Positions 40,685 to 49,450 of a stretch of 64,000 bases of DNA are shown one piece after another (position 1 is the stretch's first letter; the number at the start of each line of letters is the position of its first letter). The stretch lies in NCBI GenBank assembly GCA_035295845.1, contig DATGIF010000033.1, forward strand, positions 34,214-98,213, written 5' to 3'. A program made the position numbers and the translations under genes. This DNA is from Palsa-892 sp035295845. Its GTDB lineage: Bacteria > Pseudomonadota > Alphaproteobacteria > Rhizobiales > Xanthobacteraceae. A model generated the notes under the pieces. The model saw only the letters and a list, made by a program, of their open reading frames with translations. It was not told the origin of the DNA and did no database searches.

Positions 40685-41878
40685 ATGCCGGGGTTCCATA
40701 CCCTCGATGAGGCCAACGTAAAGGGCAAGCGGGTTCTGATCCGCGTCGATCTCAACGTGCCGATGGAGGCGGGCCATGTCGCCGACGACACGCGCATCCG
40801 CGCGGTGGCGCCCACCATCCGCTCGGTGATCGAGCGGGGCGGCAAGGCGATTTTGCTGTCGCATTTCGGCCGGCCGAAGGGGCCCGACGCTTCGCAATCG
40901 CTCGCGCCGGTCGCGCCCGCGGTCGCCGGCATCATCGGCAAGCCCGTCGCCTTCGCCGGCGATTGCGTCGGCCCGGAGGCGGAAAAAGCCGTTGCCGCCA
41001 TGAAACCGGGCAACGTGCTCTTGCTCGAAAATACCCGCTTTCATTCCGACGAGGAAAAGAACGCGCCGCGTTTCGTGAACGAGCTCGCGAAACTCGGCGA
41101 CATTTACGTCAACGACGCGTTTTCCACCGCGCATCGCGCCCACGCTTCGACCGAGGGGCTCGCGCATAAGCTTCCCGCCTTTGTCGGCCGCACGATGCAG
41201 CACGAGATCGACGCGCTCACTCGCGCCTTTGCCGCACCCGAGCGGCCGCTCGCCGCGATCGTGGGTGGGGCAAAAGTTTCCTCGAAGCTCGCGCTTCTGC
41301 ACAACCTCCTGGCCAAGGTCGAGATCCTGGTGATCGGCGGCGCCATGGCGAACACGTTCCTCGCCGCCGAGAAAAAACCGGTTGGCAAGTCGCTGATCGA
41401 AGCCGATCTCACGGGGACGGCGCTGAAGATTCTCGCCTCCGCGAAGGAAACGGGTTGCGAGATCGTCTTGCCGTCCGATGCCGTGGTGGCGAAGAAGTTC
41501 GAGGCGAACGCGCCCTCGCGCGCGGTTTCGATCGAGGCGGTCGGTGCCGACGAGATGATCCTCGATATCGGGCCGAAATCGGTGGCGGCGATCCTCGCCA
41601 AGCTCGCCCGCGTCCGTACCCTCGTGTGGAACGGGCCGATGGGCGCCTTCGAGCTTCCGCCCTTCGATGCCGGCACCAAGGCGCTGGCCAAGGGCGTTGC
41701 GGAGCTCACCGCCAAGGGAAAGCTCCATTCTTTCGCCGGCGGCGGCGACACGCTGGCCGCGCTTCATCATGCGGGCGTGATCGAGAAATTCACCTATGTC
41801 TCGACCGCGGGCGGCGCCTTCCTCGAATGGCTGGAAGGAAAGCCCTTGCCTGGCGTCGAGGCGTTGCGGATACAATAA
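40685..41878 (+). CDS. pgk: Phosphoglycerate kinase
   Basis: The 397-residue core starts at the ATG at 40685 (MPGFHTLDEANVKGKRVLIRVDLNVPM), the usual PGK beginning. Later marks are LLSHFGRPKG, LLENTRFHSDEEKN, DAFSTAHRAHAS, AAIVGGAKVSSK and the C-terminal FAGGGDTLAAL nucleotide region. It transfers phosphate from 1,3-bisphosphoglycerate to ADP. The frame continues upstream without a stop to an ATG at 40553, 4 bp after gap. Translation from there would add 44 residues that are almost all Lys, Arg, Ala and Ser. Neither start has a strong ribosome site, so the extension remains possible. Confidence 0.95.
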   Translation: MPGFHTLDEANVKGKRVLIRVDLNVPMEAGHVADDTRIRAVAPTIRSVIERGGKAILLSHFGRPKGPDASQSLAPVAPAVAGIIGKPVAFAGDCVGPEAEKAVAAMKPGNVLLLENTRFHSDEEKNAPRFVNELAKLGDIYVNDAFSTAHRAHASTEGLAHKLPAFVGRTMQHEIDALTRAFAAPERPLAAIVGGAKVSSKLALLHNLLAKVEILVIGGAMANTFLAAEKKPVGKSLIEADLTGTALKILASAKETGCEIVLPSDAVVAKKFEANAPSRAVSIEAVGADEMILDIGPKSVAAILAKLARVRTLVWNGPMGAFELPPFDAGTKALAKGVAELTAKGKLHSFAGGGDTLAALHHAGVIEKFTYVSTAGGAFLEWLEGKPLPGVEALRIQ

Positions 41879-41902
41879 GCAGGAGACACGAAGGAGGGCG
41901 CC

Positions 41903-42928
41903 ATGAACCTCTCAGCCTTGAACAAAACCGCCGAAGCCATGGTGACGCCCGGTAAGGGCATCCTCGCCGCCGACGAATCCACGAGCACCATCAAGAAACG
42001 CTTCGACGCGATCGGTATCGACTCCACAGCCGATTCCCGGCGCGATTATCGCGAGCTTCTGTTCCGCTCACTCGAGGCGATGAAGAACCACATCTCCGGC
42101 GTCATCCTCTACGACGAAACCATCCGTCAGAACGCCAAGGATGGAACGCCGCTCGTCAAATTGATCGAGAGGGCGGGCTCGATCCCGGGCATCAAGGTCG
42201 ACAAGGGCACGAAGGCGCTGCCGTTCTCGCCCGGCGAAGTCATTACCGAGGGTCTCGACGGCTTGCGCGAGCGCCTTGTCGAGTATCGCGGGCTCGGCGC
42301 GAAATTCGCCAAGTGGCGCGCGGTGATCGACATCGGCGACGGCATTCCGAGCTACAACTGCATCATGACCAATGCGCATGCGCTCGCGCGCTACGCCGCG
42401 CTCTGCCAGGAAGAAGACATCGTGCCGATCGTGGAGCCGGAAGTGCTGATGGACGGCGCCCATGACGCCGACCGCTGCTACGTCGTCACCGAATGGATGC
42501 TGAAGACCGTCTACGAGCAACTCTACTATCAAAAGGTCGCGCTCGAAGGCACGATCCTGAAGCCGAACATGGTGGTCGCCGGCAAGAAATCGCCGAAGCG
42601 CGCTTCGGTCGACGAGGTCGCCGAGAAAACGGTGCGCTTGCTCAAGGCCTGCGTGCCGCCGGCGGTGCCGGGAATCGCATTCCTCTCCGGCGGCCAGTCC
42701 GACGAGGAGGCGACGGCGCATCTCGATGCCATGAACAGGATCGGCGGCCTGCCGTGGAAGCTCACCTTCTCCTATGGCCGCGCCTTGCAGGCGGCGCCGC
42801 AAAAGGCTTGGTCAGGCAAGGCGGAAAACGTCGCGGCCGCGCAACGCGCGTTTACGCATCGCGCGCGCATGAACGGGCTCGCCACCGAAGGCCGCTGGTC
42901 GGCGGATCAGGAAAAGAAGGCGGCTTGA
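41903..42928 (+). CDS. fba: Fructose-bisphosphate aldolase, class I
   Basis: The 341-residue class I (Schiff-base) aldolase has GKGILAADESTSTIKKRFDAIG at the N terminus, ILYDETIRQ, KVDKGTKALPFSPGE, the substrate lysines in KWRAVIDIG and EGTILKPNMVVAGK (Schiff-base Lys) and IAFLSGGQSDEEATAHLDAMN. It cleaves fructose-1,6-bisphosphate to triose phosphates. It begins 24 bp after pgk with AAGGAGGGC as ribosome site. The stop overlaps the TTG start of thiE. Confidence 0.97.
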   Translation: MNLSALNKTAEAMVTPGKGILAADESTSTIKKRFDAIGIDSTADSRRDYRELLFRSLEAMKNHISGVILYDETIRQNAKDGTPLVKLIERAGSIPGIKVDKGTKALPFSPGEVITEGLDGLRERLVEYRGLGAKFAKWRAVIDIGDGIPSYNCIMTNAHALARYAALCQEEDIVPIVEPEVLMDGAHDADRCYVVTEWMLKTVYEQLYYQKVALEGTILKPNMVVAGKKSPKRASVDEVAEKTVRLLKACVPPAVPGIAFLSGGQSDEEATAHLDAMNRIGGLPWKLTFSYGRALQAAPQKAWSGKAENVAAAQRAFTHRARMNGLATEGRWSADQEKKAA

Positions 42929-43575
42929 CGCAACAGAATAAAGCCGCGCCGCGGGCGCGCCTGATGCTGGTCACGCCGCCGGTCGATGACGCGGCTGCTT
43001 TTTCTGATCTGCTTTGGCCGGCTTCCACCGCGAGCGATATCGCGGCGGTGATCGCGCGGTTTTCGCCCGCGAACGATGCCGAACTTTCCAATCGCGCCCG
43101 TACGCTGCTGCCGCGCATACAGGGGCGCGACATTGCCTTTATCCTCGAAGGCCACGCCGGTCTTGCCGTGCAAATCGGCGCCGACGGCGCGCATCTTTCG
43201 GGCATCCAGGCCTTTCGCGACGCCTTGCCGGTTTTGAAGCCCGGACGGATCGCGGGCGCGGGCGGTCTCGCGAGCCGGCACGACGCCATGCTCGCGGGCG
43301 AGGCGGGCGCCGATTACGTGATGTTCGGCGAGCCGGATGCCGCCGGAAAGCGGCCGTCATCCGAAGCCGTGATCGAACGCGTGGCGTGGTGGGCGGAGAT
43401 TTTCGAAATTCCTTGCGTCGCCTATGCCGGATCGCTCGACGAGATATCCGGCCTTGCCCGGGCCGGCGCCGATTTCATCGCGCTGGGGGACGCCGCCTGG
43501 TGCGCGCCGGGGATCGCAAAGACCGCCATTGCCGAAGCGCTCGCCCGTCTTTCAGCGCCGGAGCGCGTCGGCTAG
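42925..43575 (+). CDS. thiE: Thiamine phosphate synthase-like protein
   Basis: The 216-residue protein uses TTG at 42925, overlapping the aldolase stop, with AAAGAAGG upstream; an ATG at 42964 is the alternative. The TIM-barrel ThiE pattern is only partly visible: LLPRIQGRDIAFILEGHAGLAVQIGADGAHL (read in parts), then GAGGLASRHDAMLAGEAGADYVMFGEP and ARAGADFIALGDAAW. Some canonical ThiE residues, such as the strict VGxTTH-type loop, are not obvious. It is usually called thiamine phosphate synthase in rhizobial genomes; coupling of HMP-PP and thiazole phosphate is inferred. The position after tkt (a ThDP enzyme cluster) fits. Confidence 0.75.
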   Translation: MTQQNKAAPRARLMLVTPPVDDAAAFSDLLWPASTASDIAAVIARFSPANDAELSNRARTLLPRIQGRDIAFILEGHAGLAVQIGADGAHLSGIQAFRDALPVLKPGRIAGAGGLASRHDAMLAGEAGADYVMFGEPDAAGKRPSSEAVIERVAWWAEIFEIPCVAYAGSLDEISGLARAGADFIALGDAAWCAPGIAKTAIAEALARLSAPERVG

Positions 43576-43644
43576 GCCGTTTCGCACTTGACGGCTTCGC
43601 CTTGGGGCTGGCACGAAAGCGCGCAAGTTCCTCAGAGGATGTCC

Positions 43645-44208
43645 ATGAAGATCAACGGCAACGAAATCCGGCCCGGCATGATGATCGAGTATGAAGGCTC
43701 GCTGTGGATCGCGGTGAAGGCCATGGCGGTGAAGCCGGGCAAGGGGCCCGCCTATAATCAGGTCGAGCTCAAGAACATCATCGACGGCCGCAAGCTCAAC
43801 AACCGCTTCGGCTCCGACGAGCGGGTCGAGCGCGCGCGCCTCGAGCAGAAGGATTTTCAGTTCCTCTACAAGCAGGACGACATGCTCGTTTTCATGGACA
43901 CCGACACCTACGAGCAGATCGAGCTGGCCACCGATTTCGTCGGCGAGCGCGCGGCCTTCCTGCAGGACGGAATGACCGTCACGCTGGAAATGCATGACGA
44001 GCGCCCGATCGGAATCAAATTGCCCGACCACGTCGTGCTCAAGATTGTGGAAGCCGACGCCGTGGTGAAGGGGCAGACGGCGGCGTCTTCCTACAAGCCC
44101 GCGAAGCTCGAGAACGGCCTCCGCATCCTAGTGCCGCCCTTCATCGCCGTTGGCGAGAGGGTGATCGTCGATACCAACGAGACCACCTACGTGCGCCGTG
44201 CGGAGTGA
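43645..44208 (+). CDS. efp: Elongation factor P
   Basis: The 187-residue protein starts at the ATG at 43645 behind CAGAGGATG. It has the three beta-barrel EF-P domains: MKINGNEIRPGMMIEYEGSLW, the tip loop AVKPGKGPAYNQVELKN with Lys33 as the position modified in other species, LQDGMTVTLEMHDERPIGIKLP, and the C-terminal VPPFIAVGERVIVDTNETTYV. It relieves ribosome stalling at polyproline. No EpmA or EpmB modification genes are in the window. suhB follows 39 bp later. Confidence 0.97.
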   Translation: MKINGNEIRPGMMIEYEGSLWIAVKAMAVKPGKGPAYNQVELKNIIDGRKLNNRFGSDERVERARLEQKDFQFLYKQDDMLVFMDTDTYEQIELATDFVGERAAFLQDGMTVTLEMHDERPIGIKLPDHVVLKIVEADAVVKGQTAASSYKPAKLENGLRILVPPFIAVGERVIVDTNETTYVRRAE

Positions 44209-44247
44209 TCCGCGCGCCGCTTCGCCCGGCCGCGGAGCGAACCTGAC

Positions 44248-45036
44248 ATGATCCGTTCCGCCCTCATCACCGTGATGACACAGGCCGCGCGCAAGGCCGC
44301 GCGCACGCTGGTCCGCGATTTCGGCGAAGTCGAGAATCTCCAGGTCTCGCAAAAGGGACCGGCCAATTTTGCATCGGCCGCCGACCACCGCGCGGAAGAA
44401 ACGCTCTATCGCGAGCTTTCGAAAGCGCGCCCGGCGTTCGGCTTCCTGATGGAAGAGCGCGGCCGCGTCGCCGGAACCGACCCGCAGCATGAATGGATCG
44501 TCGATCCGCTCGACGGCACCACCAACTTTCTCCACGGCATTCCGCTGTTCGCAATCTCGATCGCGCTGATGCGGGACGGCATTCCGGTTGCGGGCGTCGT
44601 CTACAATCCCATTAACGACGAGATGTTTGTCGGCGAGCGCGGGCAGGGCGCCTTCCTCAACAATCGCCGCCTGCGCGTGGCGGCGCGGAAGGAGCTCGCG
44701 GACTGCGTGGTTTGCTGCGGCGTTCCGCATCGCGGGCGCGGCGATCCCGCGCGCTTTCGCGCCGAGCTTGCGGCAGTGCAGGCGGTTGTCGCGGGCGTGC
44801 GCCGCACCGGGGCCGCGGCGCTCGATCTCGCGTGGCTTGCCGCCGGTCGCTTCGATGGATTCTGGGAACGCGGCCTGTCGGCGTGGGACCTTGCCGCCGG
44901 CATTCTGCTCGTCCGCGAGGCGGGCGGCTTTGCAACCGACCTCGATGGCGGCGACGCCATTCTCGAAAAAGGCTCGGTTGTGGCAGGCAATGAACCGATC
45001 CATCGCACGTTGCTCGCGGCGATACAGGCCGCTTGA
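44248..45036 (+). CDS. suhB: Inositol-1-monophosphatase family protein
   Basis: The 262-residue protein is a Mg-dependent sugar phosphatase with FLMEERG (metal Glu), the signature WIVDPLDGTTNFLHGIP and the C-terminal WDLAAGILLVREAGG. It hydrolyses inositol phosphates, and relatives have accessory roles with NusA-type transcription factors. It follows efp on the same strand, and the MotA-like pair follows 67 bp later. Confidence 0.94.
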   Translation: MIRSALITVMTQAARKAARTLVRDFGEVENLQVSQKGPANFASAADHRAEETLYRELSKARPAFGFLMEERGRVAGTDPQHEWIVDPLDGTTNFLHGIPLFAISIALMRDGIPVAGVVYNPINDEMFVGERGQGAFLNNRRLRVAARKELADCVVCCGVPHRGRGDPARFRAELAAVQAVVAGVRRTGAAALDLAWLAAGRFDGFWERGLSAWDLAAGILLVREAGGFATDLDGGDAILEKGSVVAGNEPIHRTLLAAIQAA

Positions 45037-45103
45037 CCCTGCCGCGATTTCGCCGCCTCCTACCGCCATTAGTCGCCCGTGATCAACGCACGGGAGAGCG
45101 CGA

Positions 45104-46117
45104 GTGACCGCCATGCCGCGAGATCGAGACTTCGACGCACCGATCAAGATTTCTTCGCCCCGGATTTTCCTCGTCCGGATGCTGGTGTTCCTGACGCTCG
45201 CCGGCTTGTTTGCGGTCGTGCTCTACCGGCAGATTTGGGCCGCCTTTCTCAACAATGTCTGGCTCAATAGCGTCATCATCATAGCGCTCGGAATCGGGAT
45301 CTTGCTGGCGATCCGCCAGGTATCGCGGCTTTTTCCCGAGGTCCGCTGGGTGAACGGCTTTCGTGTCGCCGACCCGGGGATCGCGACCCCCCGCCCGCCG
45401 GTATTGCTCGCGCCGATGGCGGCGCTGTTGCGCGAGCGCACCGGCCGCATGGCGATTTCGCAGACCACCATGCGCGCGATCCTCGACTCGATCGCCACGC
45501 GCCTGGACGAATCGCGCGACATCGCGCGCTATCTCACCGGCCTTCTCGTCTTCCTCGGCCTGCTCGGCACTTTCTGGGGCTTGCTCGAAACGGTCGGCTC
45601 GATCGGCAAGGTCATCCAGACGCTCGAGATCGGCGGCGATACCGGCGCGATTTTCGAAAATCTGAAGAGCGGGCTTTCGGCGCCACTCGGCGGCATGGGG
45701 ATCGCGTTTTCGTCGTCGCTCTTTGGTCTTGCTGGTTCGCTCGTGCTCGGCTTTCTCGATCTGCAGGCGGGGCAGGCGCAGAATCGCTTTTACACCGATC
45801 TCGAAGATTGGCTTTCGACCACGGTGCGCGACCTGCACGTCGGCGACGGTACGGCCGCCGCGACGACGGGGCGGATCGCCGATCAATTCACCGCCGCCCT
45901 CGAGCGGCTAGAGGACGCGTTCAAGAATTCCGGCTCGCAGCAGGCGAACGAAGCGACCATGCAGCTCGCCGACAATCTCAAGGCGCTCGTTCAGCACATG
46001 CGCCAGGAACAGCAGATCGTGCGCGGCTGGGTCGAGGAGCATGGCGAGCAGCAGTCGGAGATCCGCAAGCTCCTTGAAAAGCTTTCGCGCTCGCCCGCGC
46101 CCGAACGGAGGCGTTGA
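45104..46117 (+). CDS. MotA/TolQ/ExbB-type channel protein of unknown role
   Basis: The 337-residue protein uses GTG at 45104 with GGGAGAG upstream; an ATG at 45113 is possible. Four membrane helices are seen at about 21-41, 54-72, 143-165 (YLTGLLVFLGLLGTFWGLLETV) and 195-220 (LGGMGIAFSSSLFGLAGSLVL). The last two match the proton-channel domain of MotA/ExbB/TolQ. A cytoplasmic tail of about 115 residues follows, helical and Gln/Glu-rich. The ATG of the OmpA-domain gene overlaps its stop. I infer an ion-driven stator-like complex; its partner or cargo is not known, and no flagellar genes are nearby. Confidence 0.85.
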   Translation: MTAMPRDRDFDAPIKISSPRIFLVRMLVFLTLAGLFAVVLYRQIWAAFLNNVWLNSVIIIALGIGILLAIRQVSRLFPEVRWVNGFRVADPGIATPRPPVLLAPMAALLRERTGRMAISQTTMRAILDSIATRLDESRDIARYLTGLLVFLGLLGTFWGLLETVGSIGKVIQTLEIGGDTGAIFENLKSGLSAPLGGMGIAFSSSLFGLAGSLVLGFLDLQAGQAQNRFYTDLEDWLSTTVRDLHVGDGTAAATTGRIADQFTAALERLEDAFKNSGSQQANEATMQLADNLKALVQHMRQEQQIVRGWVEEHGEQQSEIRKLLEKLSRSPAPERRR

Positions 46118-47112
46118 TGGCGCTCAGCCGCCGCGGCCGCGACCGCGCGATCGATTATTGGCCGGGCTTCGTCGATGCGCTGTCGACGCTTCTCCTCGTT
46201 TTCACGTTTTTGCTGACGGTGTTCATGATCGCGCAGTTTTTTCTCACGCAGGAAATTTCCGGCAAGGAAACCGTCCTCAACCGCCTCACGGCGCAGATCA
46301 AGCAGCTCTCGGAGCTTTTGTCGCTGGAGCGCGCGAATTCAGGTTCGCTCGAGGATCAGATGGCGACGTTGCGCGCGAGCCTGAAATCGGCGGAAAGCGA
46401 ACGCGACAAGTTGCGCGCGGGCGCGGAGAGCGGCGACAAGACGATTTCGGCGCAGCTCGATAACGAGCGCGATCTCAACCAGCGCGCGGCCTCGCAGATC
46501 GAGATTCTCAACCGGCAGATCGCCGACCTTCGCAAACAGCTCGCCGCGATCCAGGAGGCGTTGGACGCCTCCGAGCAACACAACAAGGAAAGCCAGGCGA
46601 AGATTTCCGATCTCGGCCAGCGGCTGAACGTGGCGCTGGCGCAGCGCGTGCAGGAGCTCTCGCGCTACCGCTCCGAGTTCTTCGGGCGGCTCCGCGAAAT
46701 TCTCGGCAACCGGCCCGATATCCGCGTTGTCGGCGACCGCTTCGTGTTTCAGTCCGAGGTGCTGTTCGACGCGGGCTCCGCGGCGCTCAGGCCGGAGGCA
46801 TTGCCGGCGCTCGACAAGGTCGCGGAAGCGCTGCGCGAGCTTGAGAAGCACATTCCCGGGGACATCGCCTGGATCGTCCGTGTCGACGGCCACACCGACG
46901 CGCGTCCGATCTCGACGGCGCAATTTCCGTCGAACTGGGAGCTGTCGTCGGCGCGCGCGACTTCGGTCGTGCAATACATGATTTCGAAGGGGATTTCGCC
47001 GCAGCATCTCGTGGCCGCGGGCTTCGGCGAATTCCAGCCGCTCGACACCGGCAGCAGCGAAGAGGCCTATCGCCGCAACCGGCGCATTGAATTGAAGCTC
47101 ACGGAACGCTGA
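46117..47112 (+). CDS. OmpA/MotB-type peptidoglycan-binding partner with long coiled coil
   Basis: The 331-residue protein starts at the ATG at 46117 overlapping the previous stop. A single N-terminal membrane helix (YWPGFVDALSTLLLVFTFLLTVFMIAQFF) contains an Asp (residue 20), in the position of the ion-carrying Asp of MotB. A periplasmic coiled coil fills about 48-190 (for example SQIEILNRQIADLRKQLAAIQEAL). The C-terminal OmpA domain (about 215-331) has VLFDAGSAALRPEALPALDKVAEAL, VDGHTDARPI and RRNRRIELKL for peptidoglycan binding. Together with the upstream channel protein it forms a MotAB-like pair. The long coiled coil is unlike MotB, TolR or ZorB. Confidence 0.87.
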   Translation: MALSRRGRDRAIDYWPGFVDALSTLLLVFTFLLTVFMIAQFFLTQEISGKETVLNRLTAQIKQLSELLSLERANSGSLEDQMATLRASLKSAESERDKLRAGAESGDKTISAQLDNERDLNQRAASQIEILNRQIADLRKQLAAIQEALDASEQHNKESQAKISDLGQRLNVALAQRVQELSRYRSEFFGRLREILGNRPDIRVVGDRFVFQSEVLFDAGSAALRPEALPALDKVAEALRELEKHIPGDIAWIVRVDGHTDARPISTAQFPSNWELSSARATSVVQYMISKGISPQHLVAAGFGEFQPLDTGSSEEAYRRNRRIELKLTER

Positions 47113-47115
47113 GGC

Positions 47116-47568
47116 GTGGGCGTCGTCCTCCGCGCCTATCGCGACGAAGATCTCGATGCCGCGATCAACTTGTGGCGGCGCGCGTGGGACGCGACATTTC
47201 CGGAGATCGACTTTGCCGCACGGCTGCCTTGGTTCCAAGCGCACTGGGTTGCGGATCTGGTGCCCGCCAATACGATCCGGATCGCTGATCGCGGCGGCGA
47301 AATGGCGGGCTTCGTCGTCATCAATCCGTCCACCGGGTATCTCGACCAATTGGCCGTGGCGCCCGAACTTTGGAGGAAGGGTATCGCCGAACTGCTGGTC
47401 GACGAGGCAAAACGGATCGCGCCCAGCGGCATCGTCCTGCACGTGAATACGGAGAACGCGCGGGCAATCCGGTTTTACGAACGCATCGGCTTCGCGCGCG
47501 TGGGCGAGGATATCGAACGCAATCCGTTCTCCAACCTGCCGACCTGGCGCTACGCCTGGAAGCCTTAG
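47116..47568 (+). CDS. GNAT family N-acetyltransferase
   Basis: The 150-residue protein starts with GTG at 47116, 3 bp after the OmpA-domain gene. The acetyl-CoA fold is seen in YLDQLAVAPELWRKGIAELLVDEAKR (motif A, with the pyrophosphate loop ELWRKGIA) and VNTENARAIRFYERIGFARVGE (motif B). The substrate is unknown. Its position suggests co-transcription with the motor pair, but a functional link is not shown. It is convergent with an ABC transporter gene, overlapping by 4 bp at the stops. Confidence 0.9.
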   Translation: MGVVLRAYRDEDLDAAINLWRRAWDATFPEIDFAARLPWFQAHWVADLVPANTIRIADRGGEMAGFVVINPSTGYLDQLAVAPELWRKGIAELLVDEAKRIAPSGIVLHVNTENARAIRFYERIGFARVGEDIERNPFSNLPTWRYAWKP

Positions 47569-49364
47569 GCGGCGGCGCCGAATTGCAATTCGGCAAAGCG
47601 CGCATAGAGCCCGCCCTTGGCGAGGAGGCTCGCATGCGAGCCTTCCTCGACGAGCCGGCCGTGATCGAGCACCAGAATGCGGTCGGCGCCGAGTACGGTG
47701 GCGAGCCGGTGGGCAATCACGAGCGAAGTGCGTCCTTCCATGGAGCGGCGGAGCGCCTCCTGCACCAGCGTTTCGCTTTCGGCGTCGAGCGCGGATGTTG
47801 CCTCGTCGAGGAGGAGCACCGGCGCGTTACGCAGGATCGCGCGCGCGATCACAATCCGCTGGCGCTGGCCGCCGGATAGCGTCACGCCGCGCTCGCCGAT
47901 CTCGGTTCGATATTTCTCCGGCAGCGCCGAGACGAATTCTTCGACGAGCGCGAGCCGCGCCGCCGCTTCGACTTCCGCGTCGCTCGCCTCCGGCCGTCCG
48001 AGCCGGATGTTCTCGGCGATGCTCATCGCGAAGATCGCGACATCCTGCGGCACGAGCGCGAGCGCGCGCCGCACCGCATGCGGATCGGCTTGCGAGAGCT
48101 CGACGCCGTCGAGCCGGATCTTGCCCGCAAGCGGATCGTAAAAGCGCAACAAGAGATGAAAGAGCGTGCTTTTGCCGACGCCCGAAGGCCCGACCACGGC
48201 GACGCGCTCGCCGGGCGAGACCGCGAACGAAATGCTGTCGAGCACCCGTACTTCCGGCCGCGCCGGATAAGCGAACGAGACGGCCTCGAAGCGAATTTCG
48301 CCGCGCGCGGGTTGCGGGAGCGGAACCGGCTTTGCCGGTGCGCGGATTTCGGGCTCGATCTGCAAAAGCTCCGCGATCCTTCCCGCGGCGCCGGCGGCCT
48401 GGTTGAGCTCGTTCCACACCTGCGAAAGCTCGCTCAAGGCGCCGGCGGCGAACACGGCGTAGAGCACAAACTGGCTGAGCGTTCCGGCGGTCATTTTGCC
48501 AGCGAGCACGTTTTGCGCGCCGGTCCACAGAATAACGACGATGCTCGCGAAGACGAGGAAGATGGTCGCGGCCGTTAGCCACGCCCGCGCCTTCGTCGAT
48601 CGCAATGCCGCGATGAAGGAGTGTTCGACCGCGGCGGCAAAGCGCGCGCTCGCGGCACTCTCTCCGGTCAGCGCCTGGATCGCGCGCGCCGCGCCGATCG
48701 CCTCCACCGCGAAGGCGGTCGCATCGGCGAGCGTATCTTGTGCCGCGCGGGCGCGCCGCGTCACCATGCGCCCGAAGGCGACGAGCGGCAGCACGATCAG
48801 CGGAATGGCAATCAGCACCAGGGCCGAAAGATGCGGGCTTGTCACCGCCATCATGGCGGCGGCGCCGAGAAACAGCACGAAGTTGCGGAGTGCGATCGAG
48901 GCCGAGGAGCCGAAGGCGGCCTTGATCTGGGTCGTGTCGGCGGTGAGCCTTGAAGCGATCTCGCCCACGCGCTCGCGGTCGTAGAAGGCCGGCGAAAGTT
49001 CCATCACATGCGCGAAGAGGGCCGCGCGCAAATCCGCCACCACCCGCTCGCCGAGCGTGATCACGAGGTAGTAGCGGAGCGCGCTCGCGCCCGCGAGCAC
49101 GGCCGCGACCACGAGCATTGCCTCGAAATAGCGTTCGATCGAGCCCGCGTTTTCCGGCGCGAAGCCGAAATCGATCATGCGGCGGACCGCGATCGGCACC
49201 ACGAGGGTGGCGGCCGAAGCCAGCACGAGCGCGCCGAGGGCAGCCAGAATGCGGCCGCGATAGCGCAGGCCAAAGGGCACGAGCGCCAGAAGCGGCCGCA
49301 AGCCCCGCGCCGCTTTAACGGCCGTCTCTGCGTTTGCGGCGTTTTCGCCGGTGGCTTGAGTCAT
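47565..49364 (-). CDS. ABC exporter, fused permease and ATPase (MsbA-like)
   Basis: The 599-residue half-transporter has a type I exporter membrane domain at about 25-330 with six helices, including ALGALVLASAATLVVPIAV and FVLYAVFAAGALSEL. The ATPase at about 355-599 carries Walker A GPSGVGKST, the signature LSGGQRQRIVIARAIL, Walker B VLLLDEATSALD and the H-loop VIAHRLATV. It should act as a homodimer, probably exporting lipids or drugs in the MsbA/LmrA manner. The gene is transcribed on the minus strand, divergent from rpmE. Confidence 0.93.
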   Translation of the reverse strand: MTQATGENAANAETAVKAARGLRPLLALVPFGLRYRGRILAALGALVLASAATLVVPIAVRRMIDFGFAPENAGSIERYFEAMLVVAAVLAGASALRYYLVITLGERVVADLRAALFAHVMELSPAFYDRERVGEIASRLTADTTQIKAAFGSSASIALRNFVLFLGAAAMMAVTSPHLSALVLIAIPLIVLPLVAFGRMVTRRARAAQDTLADATAFAVEAIGAARAIQALTGESAASARFAAAVEHSFIAALRSTKARAWLTAATIFLVFASIVVILWTGAQNVLAGKMTAGTLSQFVLYAVFAAGALSELSQVWNELNQAAGAAGRIAELLQIEPEIRAPAKPVPLPQPARGEIRFEAVSFAYPARPEVRVLDSISFAVSPGERVAVVGPSGVGKSTLFHLLLRFYDPLAGKIRLDGVELSQADPHAVRRALALVPQDVAIFAMSIAENIRLGRPEASDAEVEAAARLALVEEFVSALPEKYRTEIGERGVTLSGGQRQRIVIARAILRNAPVLLLDEATSALDAESETLVQEALRRSMEGRTSLVIAHRLATVLGADRILVLDHGRLVEEGSHASLLAKGGLYARFAELQFGAAA

Positions 49365-49450
49365 CGGGCGCTCTCCTGTATGTAGCCGCGCAATTCAGGC
49401 GTTGGAGGCTCTTGGCCCGCGCCGCTCCATGACAAAGAGGTTGTTCAGCC

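Noticed and set aside
45104..47112. Zorya-type anti-phage system (ZorA/ZorB-like pair)
   Set aside because: The MotA-like and OmpA-like pair looks similar at first, but no ZorC, ZorD or ZorE-like gene follows (the next gene is a GNAT acetyltransferase). The coiled coil is in the OmpA partner rather than a very long ZorA tail, and the flanks are core genes (efp, suhB).
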